A stretch of DNA of 13,340 bases, from the NCBI GenBank assembly GCA_900552605.1, contig USAR01000013.1, forward strand, positions 1 through 13,340, given 5' to 3'. Source of the stretch: an uncultured Oscillospiraceae bacterium. GTDB lineage: Bacteria > Bacillota > Clostridia > Oscillospirales > Acutalibacteraceae. Positions within the stretch are counted from its first letter, which is position 1. Each line of letters begins with the position of its first letter. Below the pieces are notes generated by a model that ran no database searches, was not told the origin of the DNA, and saw only the letters and a list, made by a program, of their open reading frames with translations. A program made the position numbers and the translations under genes. Shown here piece after piece: positions 7,644 through 13,340 of the stretch.

Positions 7644-7674
7644 TCACAGCATAAAAAAGAAAGAGGCAAAAGCA

Positions 7675-8247
7675 ATGGAAACATTTTTGGTTGAAATCTC
7701 GGCGAGACATCTGCACGTTACAAAAGAGCATTTGGAGATCCTTTTCGGAAAGGGTCACGAGCTCACTCCTAAAAAAGACCTTTCACAGCCGGGTCAATTC
7801 GCTTGTGAAGAACGCGTTGACGTTATAGGCCCCAAGCGCGAGCTTAAAGGAGTTTCGATTCTCGGTCCTTGCAGAAGCGCAACTCAGGTTGAGCTGTCGC
7901 TTACCGACGCTCGCTCGATCGGCGTTACGGCTCCTGTTCGCGAATCCGGCGATGTTGCAGGCTCCGGTGCCGTAAAGCTTGTAGGTCCTTGCGGCGAGGT
8001 TGAGCTTTCCGAGGGTGTTATTGCGGCAAAGCGTCACATACATATGACCCCCGACGACGCAAAGCGTTTCGGCGTTACCGACGGCGAGGTTGTTTCCGTT
8101 AAGCTGCCGACAGAGGGCAGAAGCCTTATTTTCGGCGATGTTGTTGTGCGTGTTTCGGAAAAATATGCTCTTGCAATGCACATCGATACCGACGAAGCAA
8201 ACGCAGCGGCGGTTCCCGGCAAATGTCAGGGCGAGATAGTTAAGTGA
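7675..8247 (+). CDS. pduL: PduL-type phosphate acyltransferase (phosphotransacetylase)
   Basis: A 190-aa zinc-dependent phosphate propanoyl/acetyltransferase of the PduL family, interconverting acyl-CoA + Pi and acyl-phosphate + CoA. The two beta-barrel halves each carry the hallmark His motif: SARHLHV (H12, H14) and KRHIHM (H121, H123). Other family signatures are LTPKKDLSQPGQFACEE, GPCRSATQVELS.TDA, APVRESGDVAGS and MHIDTDEANAA (H169). There is no N-terminal extension of the kind that targets PduL into microcompartments and no shell-protein gene nearby. A housekeeping acetyl-CoA to acetyl-phosphate role next to nifJ is therefore the likeliest reading, with ATP made by an acetate kinase elsewhere. 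AGAGG stands 8 nt before the ATG. The gene is monocistronic, with its own promoter and terminator. Confidence 0.95.
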   Translation: METFLVEISARHLHVTKEHLEILFGKGHELTPKKDLSQPGQFACEERVDVIGPKRELKGVSILGPCRSATQVELSLTDARSIGVTAPVRESGDVAGSGAVKLVGPCGEVELSEGVIAAKRHIHMTPDDAKRFGVTDGEVVSVKLPTEGRSLIFGDVVVRVSEKYALAMHIDTDEANAAAVPGKCQGEIVK

Positions 8248-8289
8248 TTTTTGCTTTTTGCAAAAAACACGAGCGTTACAAAAAAGTTA

Positions 8290-8340
8290 AGCCGACAGGT
8301 TTTGTTGCGATTAAAGCGGCAATGCCTGCCGGCTTTTTTT
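8290..8340 (+). terminator. Intrinsic terminator of pduL
   Basis: AGCCGACAGG (8290-8299) pairs with CCTGCCGGCT (8325-8334) with one mismatch. A short inner TTGC/GCAA pairing lies in the loop, and a run of seven T follows (8334-8340). It starts 43 nt after the pduL stop. Confidence 0.85.
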
Positions 8341-8663
8341 ATGTTTTCCGCTTTTTAAGGGTGTCATATTTCGGCGATGTTTTTCTGCTGCGAGGCGGCG
8401 GGTTTTAAATGCTGCAGTAAAAAGCCTTAAATCAACCGCTCGCGCAAAACATACGACAGGGCGTTTGCCGTTGGTTGTTAATAAAAAACTCCGGCAGCCG
8501 CTAAGCGAAAACGCTCGGCGGTGAGCCGTGTGTCGGTTTTTAGCGTTGCCTCGGCAAGCCCGATGATTTGTTTTTTATGGACAGTGTTTCTCTCGCCGGT
8601 CTGATTTTTTGTTCCGTGCGCTTGCCTATGCTGACAGGTTCGACTCTAACCGAAAACTCGGTT

Positions 8664-8727
8664 TTTCTCCCTTGCTGCCGAGCGTTGCCGCGCCCCGGCG
8701 CCCATCGCCGTTGGGCGATGGAAAAAG
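8664..8727 (+). repeat. Repeat family A, copy 1
   Basis: The core 8679-8701 is a perfect 23-bp inverted match to 8818-8840 and matches 13278-13300 at 22 of 23 positions. It continues into a perfect hairpin CCATCGCC-GTTG-GGCGATGG (8702-8721), also found in the right-edge copy, and is flanked by pairing T-rich/A-rich ends (gtttttc / gaaaaag). This suggests a REP-like palindromic element. Confidence 0.8.
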
Positions 8728-8760
8728 CTGTCTGCAAAACTGTGGTTTGCAGACAGCTTT
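8724..8760 (+). repeat. Perfect 15-bp inverted repeat (hairpin)
   Basis: Arms aaagctgtctgcaaa (8724-8738) and tttgcagacagcttt (8746-8760) flank a 7-nt loop with no mismatch. The hairpin abuts family A copy 1 and lies between the two inverted family A copies. No long T run follows directly, though TTTTTT comes about 9 nt later. Confidence 0.85.
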
Positions 8761-8817
8761 CAAAACCGTTTTTTCTTTAAATCCCGTTTTGCGCAGCCGA
8801 CGCGGAAAAAAACGGTT

Positions 8818-8851
8818 GCGCCGGGGCGCGGCAACGCTCGACGGTGAGGAA
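8818..8851 (-). repeat. Repeat family A, copy 2 (inverted)
   Basis: Read on the minus strand this gives tcctcaccgtcgagcgt followed by the family A core. It matches the right-edge copy (13269-13300 region) almost base for base over ~33 nt, and copy 1 exactly over the 23-bp core. Here the catcgcc hairpin part is absent, so the copy is partial. Confidence 0.78.
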
Positions 8852-9029
8852 AAAAGCCGAAGCTTCGGTAAGTTGTGCAACTGCAACGCTGAGTCAAGAG
8901 GATATAAACACGGCGACTGCGGCAGACTGTCAGCGCTTTTATTACCGTTTATTGCCGTGCCGACAGGTGACTTTTCGACAGGTTGAGCGCAGTGTTCGAC
9001 TATGCTGATTCTTGCTGTTGCTCACCGCC

Positions 9030-9082
9030 GCCGCGCGCTCGGCACAGCAGCGTTCCGCTGCGCGCCCTCGCACTGCGGCTTA
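9030..9082 (+). repeat. Repeat family B, copy 2
   Basis: All 53 bases are identical to 2151-2203, in the same orientation, while the flanks differ at once on both sides. It contains the GCAGCG-TTC-CGCTGC hairpin. Unlike copy 1, I find no opposing long arm beside it, so here it appears as a single arm. Confidence 0.88.
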
Positions 9083-9161
9083 TCTTGCAAAAGCAAATAA
9101 AATCAACTTTCACCGACTTTCAATATATACGTAAGTGCATTACAGCGAATACTGAAAACCG

Positions 9162-9209
9162 ATAAAAACACAGCCGCCGATTATAATAGAAAAATCGACG
9201 GCTGTGTTT
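9162..9209 (-). terminator. Intrinsic terminator of the alpha-galactosidase gene
   Basis: AAACACAGCCG (9166-9176) pairs with CGGCTGTGTTT (9199-9209), continuing as CGATT/AATCG (9178-9182 and 9193-9197) after one mismatch. On the minus strand a T tract follows (TTTTTATC, complement of 9161-9168). It lies 36 nt after the stop at 9246. Confidence 0.88.
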
Positions 9210-9245
9210 GTGAGATACAGCATTATATAAAATCGCGATATTTTA

Positions 9246-11450
9246 TTATTCAGCCTCAAGCACTGCGGCAAAGCAGCCGTATGTGCTGTCTTGACAAAGC
9301 GCTCGCATACTTTTAAATGTAAGCCCCATTTTCATAAGCGTATCGCCGCTTGTATTATCAAGCTGAGGGAAGTGGTCTCTTGTGGATTTTTCTTCATCAC
9401 CCTTTATGCTTATCTTGTAAACCTTATCGGGATCAAGACCTTGAAGCTTAACTTCACCCAGCCACGCCATAAAGCCTTTGTTATTGTTAAAGAAGAATAC
9501 AAAGCTCTTGTTTTTATCCTTGCTTACAAATTGATAGATAACCGCAGGCGCTGTCGGGTCATAAGCCGATCGCAGCAAGTACATATCGCCCAGCTGCACC
9601 GTTTCGCGCAGTTCTTTATAAAGCTTTATGTAACCTTTCAGCTCTTCGGTTTCCTCGTCCGTAAGCTTTCTTAGGTCAAATCCAACCGAAAACGAACCCA
9701 TCATTCCCGTGTATGCCATTCGTTTATAGCTCTCCTGTCTGCCGGAAACAGTTATCATACCCTTGTGGTGCATATGGCAGCCGCCGCCTGCCGCTTTTGA
9801 AAGGTTTACTTTTGTAAATCCCTCGTGCAGTATAAGCGCGTCAATACAGTCCTGATTGTCGCTGCGGTTTACTCTTGCACAGCGTTTTGTCATTGCAAGG
9901 TCGGCGCGCATTCCTCCCGACGCACAGTTTTCAATAAGCACATTCGGAAATTTCTCGTTGATGTAATCAAAAACCCGCCACAGATTTTTAACGTATTTTA
10001 TATAGACCTCATCGTCGGGTTCGTTGGTTATACCGTTCCAATTTACCTCCGAAAGAAAGCGGTTCATATCCCATTTTAAATAACCGATATTGTTTTCACT
10101 CAGCAGCTTGTCAAGCCAACCTATTGTATATTGATAAACCTCCTCCAAACCGAGGTTTAAAACATACTGATTGCGCTTTTTAACCGGCTGCCTTGTGGGG
10201 TAGTGAAGTATCCACTCGGGGTGATTTTTGTAAAGCTCACTTTCCTCGGTACACATTTCCGGCTCAACCCATATGCCGAACATCATTCCAAGCTCATTAA
10301 GCTTATTTATAAGCGGCGTCAGACCGTTTGGAAATTTTTCAGGGTCGATATCCCAATCTCCGAGTCCCGATTTATCGTCGTTACGGTTTTTAAACCAACC
10401 GTCGTCGATTAAAAACATTTCAATGCCGATATCATGGCATCGCTCAGCTTGCTGCATCAGCATTTTTTCATCAAGGTTAAATTCAAACGTCGCCCAGGCG
10501 TTGTAAAGCACAGGCATAACCTTGTTTGTCCACATTGTGTTGCTTGTTTTGCGCTGATATTCGTGCAGCTGACGTGAAGCCGCGCCGAAGCCGCCGTTTG
10601 TCATTCCGCCGGTGAAAACAGGGGTTTCAAATTCTTTGCCGCCGAGGAGATGTACTTTCGTGTTGAAATCCGAAATACCGCCGACTATCTGCGGCGCACG
10701 GTTGTGGTCTCTGCCGGCTTTTATCTGCCAATTTCCGCTGTATTGCAGCGTGCCGAACCACACGTTGCCGCGGTTTTCTTCCGCATTGCCGCAATCAATG
10801 GCAAAATAAGGGTAAGCGGTTGCATTTGAAACGCCCGCGCGGCTTTCAAGCAAAACGGGACTTTGATTAAGCGGCTGCTTTAAAATTTTGTATTCCTCAC
10901 CCCAGGCAGACGACATATATGTCAGCTGTAAATTGTCGGAATACGGCATCGACCAGCTTGCGGAATAAACCGTCTCAAGTGTTATAGGCTCTGTTCCGAT
11001 ATTTCTTATAACCGTGTGGCGGTCGATAAGGTCGAGCCCTTCGAAAATCTTGTAGTAAAGGTCAACCTCAACAGGATAGTGAATATCGCAAAGCGTTATC
11101 TTAAGCTCGTTGCCGTCGTTTGCGATTTCATATGATTTATAGCTGAGTCTTAAATCACGCACGCCGTCCGAAAATTTTGCCTTTAAGCACTCGCTGTCGA
11201 AATATTTTGCTCCGTATGCAGGATACTCCTGTCTGCCGGCAGCATATTCCATGCAGCCTGCGTTGCCGCTGAAAACATAATAATCATTGGGAACCTCAGT
11301 TGGATAAAGCAGCTTTTCTCCCCAATAGCCAAAGCAAACAAATTTAAGCTTTTCTGTTGTTCCTTGCAGTGTTTCCTCTCTTAAAAGAACAACATAGCTT
11401 GTGTTTTCGGTTTCTATTATAAATCTCTCTTTTTCAAAACGTATGCTCAT
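9246..11450 (-). CDS. GH36 alpha-galactosidase
   Basis: A complete 734-aa family GH36 alpha-galactosidase, which removes terminal alpha-1,6-linked galactose from oligosaccharides such as raffinose, stachyose and melibiose. Three parts are visible: an N-terminal beta-supersandwich (about 1-300, with YPAYGAKYFDSE and ASRQLHEYQR), a TIM barrel (about 310-620) and a C-terminal beta domain. Catalytic residues: nucleophile D461 in KWDMNR and acid/base D531 in RSDNQD, separated by 70 residues as in characterised GH36 enzymes. Supporting motifs are FLIDDGWF, GDWDIDPEKFPNGL, GIWVEPEM, ENCASGGMRADL and HMHHKG. There is no signal peptide, so it is probably cytoplasmic and acts on imported sugars. AGGAG stands 8 nt before the ATG. 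It lies downstream of an AraC-type regulator and a hydrolase remnant; no transporter is in the window. Confidence 0.96.
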   Translation of the reverse strand: MSIRFEKERFIIETENTSYVVLLREETLQGTTEKLKFVCFGYWGEKLLYPTEVPNDYYVFSGNAGCMEYAAGRQEYPAYGAKYFDSECLKAKFSDGVRDLRLSYKSYEIANDGNELKITLCDIHYPVEVDLYYKIFEGLDLIDRHTVIRNIGTEPITLETVYSASWSMPYSDNLQLTYMSSAWGEEYKILKQPLNQSPVLLESRAGVSNATAYPYFAIDCGNAEENRGNVWFGTLQYSGNWQIKAGRDHNRAPQIVGGISDFNTKVHLLGGKEFETPVFTGGMTNGGFGAASRQLHEYQRKTSNTMWTNKVMPVLYNAWATFEFNLDEKMLMQQAERCHDIGIEMFLIDDGWFKNRNDDKSGLGDWDIDPEKFPNGLTPLINKLNELGMMFGIWVEPEMCTEESELYKNHPEWILHYPTRQPVKKRNQYVLNLGLEEVYQYTIGWLDKLLSENNIGYLKWDMNRFLSEVNWNGITNEPDDEVYIKYVKNLWRVFDYINEKFPNVLIENCASGGMRADLAMTKRCARVNRSDNQDCIDALILHEGFTKVNLSKAAGGGCHMHHKGMITVSGRQESYKRMAYTGMMGSFSVGFDLRKLTDEETEELKGYIKLYKELRETVQLGDMYLLRSAYDPTAPAVIYQFVSKDKNKSFVFFFNNNKGFMAWLGEVKLQGLDPDKVYKISIKGDEEKSTRDHFPQLDNTSGDTLMKMGLTFKSMRALCQDSTYGCFAAVLEAE

Positions 11451-11495
11451 GGTTTTTACTCCTTTTTCGGAAATTTACACTAACATTTCGTCACT

Positions 11496-11618
11496 TTAAA
11501 TATAACTGCGTCGCAGTGCGGCAAGGTCGGCTCTAACAACGTCCTCGTTCCAATTTTTCCACATATCGGTACCCGAGACGCTGTCCCAATAGTTGCAGCC
11601 TAACATAAATTTGCTCAT
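11496..11618 (-). pseudogene. Truncated 5' end of a glycoside hydrolase gene (40 codons)
   Basis: An ATG with a good ribosome site (AGAGGA at 11625-11630, 6-nt spacer) opens a 40-codon frame. Its peptide, with LGCNYWDSVSGTDMWKNWNED and RADLAAL, looks like the extreme N-terminus of a (beta/alpha)8 glycoside hydrolase, the GH5-like proteins that begin with a GCNYW...G..MW motif (recalled resemblance, not searched). It then reads RRSYI and stops; the rest of such an enzyme is absent. Only 45 nt separate the stop from the alpha-galactosidase ATG. The break falls at a palindrome, ACTGCG-T-CGCAGT (11505-11517). Best read as a deletion remnant; a functional 40-aa leader peptide for the galactosidase is the alternative. 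The frame can be extended upstream to 11729, but that crosses the terminator and promoter and has no support. Confidence 0.65.
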
Positions 11619-11681
11619 AGCAATTCCTCTTTTAGTTTTTATTTTTGAAAGGACTTTGCGGTTTTCCAAAACGAAAAGGCA

Positions 11682-11746
11682 AAACCCGCCTCTCGCTATC
11701 AGTATATCCGCAGCGTCGATATACTTCAATGCACAGAGGTGGGTTT
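11682..11746 (-). terminator. Terminator-like stem after araC, with an internal dyad
   Basis: On the minus strand, AAACCCACCTCT (complement of 11735-11746) pairs 11/12 with AGAGGCGGGTTT (complement of 11682-11693). An inner perfect 8-bp dyad, agtatatc/gatatact (11701-11708, 11718-11725), lies in the loop. T-rich DNA follows (TTTTGCCTTTTCGTTTT), though it is not an unbroken run. It starts 14 nt after the AraC-gene stop. Confidence 0.6.
11701..11729 (-). promoter_or_regulatory. Candidate promoter for the hydrolase remnant/alpha-galactosidase unit
   Basis: On the minus strand, TTGAAG (11724-11729) and TATACT (11701-11706) are 17 nt apart, with a predicted start near 11694. The 8-bp dyad covers the -10 and touches the -35, so it may be an operator, possibly for the adjacent AraC-type protein. 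A second small dyad, TTTGTG-N3-CACAAA (11744-11758), lies just upstream. Confidence 0.55.
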
Positions 11747-11759
11747 GTGTTGCACAAAT

Positions 11760-12611
11760 CTACTGTGTTCTGTTTTTGTTAGGTGAACGACCGTATGTAT
11801 TTTTGTAAACTCTGCAAAAATATGCCGAGGATTCAAAACCGGTCTGTTTTGCAATTTCGTAAATCGGCATATTTGTATTTTCAAGCAGTATGTCGGCAAG
11901 CCGCAGTCGTTCTTCTTTTAAAAACTCGGTGTAGTTTTTGCCGGTTTCCTTTTTGAAAAGCGTGCTGAAGTAATTGGGAGTGTAGCCTAAATGCTCCGCA
12001 AGGATTTTAACGGTGAGGTCCTTTTCAATATTGAGCCGTGTGTGCATAACAGCGCTCAGCACGGTTTGGTCTATTGTCTTGGTTTCCGGGCTGTTTTGCG
12101 TGCACTCTTTTTTATCAGCCTTCATTATAATTAAGGCTGCCGCAAATTGCACAAGTCCCTTAAACATAAAAAACGATGCTTCACTGCCGTCCTGTGCCGC
12201 CGCTGCGGCGTCAAGTGCAGCGCAAAGCTTTTCTGTGTTTTCTTCGCCGAGAGTTGTCATAACAAAGCTTTTATCATTGAGCAGCTCGGCAAATTTCCGG
12301 CTTACTACGCCTTCGCGAAAGCGCATAGTAAGAACGACCGCACCGCAGTAAAAATCAATTTTCTGCACGGAGCCCGGCATACAAAACACACAGTCCCCGA
12401 CGTTCAGCTTAAGCTCAGTGTTATCAACGGCAACCTCAGCCTTGCCCCTTAGCAATATCTCGATTTCAAAAAAAGTGTGATAATGCCAAACGGATTTCAT
12501 ATCTCCTGCGCGCACCGTTATATTCAAATCATCGGAGCTAAATACAAGATCCTTTTCATCGTAGGAGCTGCCAAGTGTGATGAACTTGAGCGATCCTTTA
12601 TCCTTTTTCAA
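11760..12611 (-). CDS. AraC-family transcriptional regulator (cupin sensor + HTH)
   Basis: A 283-aa regulator with an N-terminal cupin sugar-sensing domain (about 25-110; HYHTFFEIEILLRGKAEV at 43-60, DCVFCMPGS) and a C-terminal AraC/XylS double helix-turn-helix. The first HTH is around 197-222 (LTVKILAEHLGYTPNYFSTLFKKETG in outline), the second around 249-272, ending YKNTYGRSP. The only in-frame start near the 5' end is a TTG at 12609-12611: a stop lies just upstream in frame, and the next ATG is 37 codons in, past the start of the cupin. The gene begins 2 nt after the lrp stop, which suggests translational coupling. It probably responds to a galactoside and controls the downstream galactosidase; the ligand is inferred from context only. 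Confidence 0.92.
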   Translation of the reverse strand: MKKDKGSLKFITLGSSYDEKDLVFSSDDLNITVRAGDMKSVWHYHTFFEIEILLRGKAEVAVDNTELKLNVGDCVFCMPGSVQKIDFYCGAVVLTMRFREGVVSRKFAELLNDKSFVMTTLGEENTEKLCAALDAAAAAQDGSEASFFMFKGLVQFAAALIIMKADKKECTQNSPETKTIDQTVLSAVMHTRLNIEKDLTVKILAEHLGYTPNYFSTLFKKETGKNYTEFLKEERLRLADILLENTNMPIYEIAKQTGFESSAYFCRVYKNTYGRSPNKNRTQ

Positions 12612-12613
12612 AA

Positions 12614-13072
12614 TTATTCATCATCCTCTTCCACAAATTTGCCGAGGTCAAGACCCTGCCTCTCAACAGAGGTTGAAAAAACAATTTGTGTTTCCGTCAT
12701 TCCAAACTGCTGGATCTGACCGATGAAGCCGTCCAATTTTTCGGTGCTTTCAAACGCAACCTTTATAAGCATTGAATAATGCCCTGTAACGCAGGAGCAC
12801 TCAAGCACGTTGGGATGATTGCAGATAAAAGGGTAAAACGACGGCTTTTGTAACGGTTGCAGCTCTAAATGAATGTAAGCCACGATCGGGTAGCCGAGCT
12901 TTTTGTGGTTAATGCGCACGCTGTATCCCGTTATAATTTCCTCGCGCTCAAGCCGTTCAAGCCGCGCCGCGGTGGCGGGCGATGAAAGATACACCTCGCT
13001 TGCAAGCTGTTTCAGCGGCATTCTTCCGTTTTTTTGCAGCAGTGAAATCAGCTTGTAATCTATATTATCCAT
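12614..13072 (-). CDS. Lrp/AsnC-family transcriptional regulator
   Basis: A 152-aa Lrp/AsnC protein of the usual size, with an N-terminal winged HTH (about 1-50: MDNIDYKLISLLQKNGR, LKQLASEVYLSSPATAARLERLE, IITGYSV) and a C-terminal RAM (ligand-binding, oligomerisation) domain (about 65-140, including LECSCVTGHYSMLIKV). Family members sense amino acids or other small effectors and bind DNA as octamers or similar assemblies. The C-terminus is acidic (VEEDDE). It has a consensus-like promoter 67 nt upstream and lies in the same unit as, and 2 nt before, the AraC-type gene. The pairing with a sugar regulator is unusual, and its targets cannot be told from the sequence. The ribosome site is weak and distant (AGGA about 14 nt upstream). 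Confidence 0.94.
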   Translation of the reverse strand: MDNIDYKLISLLQKNGRMPLKQLASEVYLSSPATAARLERLEREEIITGYSVRINHKKLGYPIVAYIHLELQPLQKPSFYPFICNHPNVLECSCVTGHYSMLIKVAFESTEKLDGFIGQIQQFGMTETQIVFSTSVERQGLDLGKFVEEDDE

Positions 13073-13138
13073 AAAAAATACCGTACTTTCCTAATTTTTT
13101 AATTTTTCTGTTGCAATTTGCTTCATTTCTTTAGGCTT

Positions 13139-13167
13139 AATATAACATAAATCGGAAACCGTGTCAA
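13139..13167 (-). promoter_or_regulatory. Sigma-A promoter for the lrp-araC unit
   Basis: On the minus strand a consensus -35 TTGACA (13162-13167), a 17-nt spacer and a -10 TATATT (13139-13144) lie 67 nt upstream of the lrp ATG. The AT-rich leader is typical of Bacillota. Confidence 0.85.
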
Positions 13168-13250
13168 CAAATACAGAATAAAATTAGGTTGTAGGCTGCA
13201 CTTTTAAATATATCTCAGATTAAAGAGCTGACAGATTTTGAATTGCAATG

Positions 13251-13340
13251 CAATTTTCGGCTTTTCTTCCTCACCGTCGAGCGTCGCCGCGCCCCGGCGC
13301 CCATCGCCCGGGGGCGATGAAAAGCTGCTTGCGAAAATTG
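13251..13340 (+). repeat. Repeat family A, copy 3 (long hairpin at window edge)
   Basis: The family A core (13278-13300, 22/23 identical to the other copies) is followed by the hairpin CATCGCCC-GG-GGGCGATG (13302-13319). This is enclosed by CTTTTC/GAAAAG (13261-13266, 13319-13324) and closed by CAATTTTCG/CGAAAATTG (13251-13259, 13332-13340). The outer stem ends exactly on the last base of the window, so the full element may be longer. No promoter or coding sequence is visible within it. Confidence 0.8.

Larger units (their letters stand above)
8341..9161. other. Gene-free intergenic stretch built of GC-rich palindromic repeat modules
   Basis: Over 800 nt without a credible gene: the open frames here run across the repeats on both strands and show no recognisable family or good ribosome site. 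From left to right: a partial module aacgctcggcggtgag (8510-8525); a short hairpin followed by T's (AACCGA-AAAC-TCGGTT, 8648-8663); family A copy 1 (8664-8727); a 15-bp hairpin (8724-8760); an aaccgttttt/aaaaacggtt pair (8764-8773 with 8808-8817); family A copy 2, inverted (8818-8851); a 12-nt palindrome ccgaagcttcgg (8857-8868); and family B copy 2 (9030-9082). In 8341-8500 and 9083-9160 I see nothing I recognise. Confidence 0.75.

Noticed and set aside
8568..8986. Overlapping open frames of 60-125 codons on both strands in the 8.5-9.0 kb gap
   Set aside because: They cross the repeat modules and hairpins, give Arg/Ser/Cys-rich low-quality peptides in several frames at once, and lack ribosome sites.
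9253..9275. cactgcggc string in the galactosidase 3' end as another family B copy
   Set aside because: Only about 9 bases match, inside well-explained coding sequence.
11619..11729. 37-codon upstream extension of the hydrolase-like fragment
   Set aside because: It would cross the terminator-like stem and the promoter, whereas the internal ATG at 11618 has a proper AGAGGA site and begins the family-like peptide.
1..13340. CRISPR array, tRNA/rRNA genes, transposase, phage or defence system
   Set aside because: No evenly spaced direct repeats, no cloverleaf or rRNA signature, and no such protein families among the credible frames on either strand.

Overview
The window looks like a chromosomal segment of an anaerobic, fermentative Bacillota (class Clostridia, probably a gut-type Oscillospiraceae/Ruminococcaceae relative). 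The evidence is the dnaX-ybaB-recR order, a single-chain pyruvate:ferredoxin oxidoreductase, an LdhA-type D-lactate dehydrogenase, a PduL-type phosphotransacylase, strong AGGAG ribosome sites and consensus-like sigma-A promoters with 17-nt spacers. I cannot name the genus from sequence alone.

Layout. (1) 1-1964, plus strand: the end of dnaX, ybaB and recR, a DNA replication/recombination-repair operon closed by a terminator at 1983-2024. (2) 1965-2438: an intergenic stretch with an extended -10 promoter, a long imperfect inverted repeat and a bidirectional terminator. (3) 2439-8340: a pyruvate-fermentation block. ldhA (minus) and nifJ (minus) are each monocistronic with their own promoter and terminator. 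pduL (plus) is divergent from nifJ. Together they split pyruvate between lactate (LdhA) and acetyl-CoA (NifJ), and PduL converts acetyl-CoA to acetyl phosphate. No acetate kinase is in the window. (4) 8341-9165: about 0.8 kb with no credible gene, made of GC-rich palindromic repeat modules also found at 2.1 kb and at the right edge. (5) 9246-13072, minus strand: an Lrp/AsnC-type regulator, an AraC-type regulator, a truncated glycoside hydrolase start and an intact GH36 alpha-galactosidase. (6) 13073-13340: the lrp promoter and another repeat element that runs to, and probably past, the window edge.

The genes are mostly well-known families. The parts that deserve a second look are non-coding: two short palindromic repeat families scattered between genes, a possible structured transcript starting at the edge of one of them, a promoter placed inside a terminator-like stem ahead of the galactosidase unit, dyads around the nifJ/pduL promoters, and a hydrolase gene cut to 40 codons with a palindrome at the break. 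I see no CRISPR array, tRNA, rRNA, transposase, phage gene or defence system.
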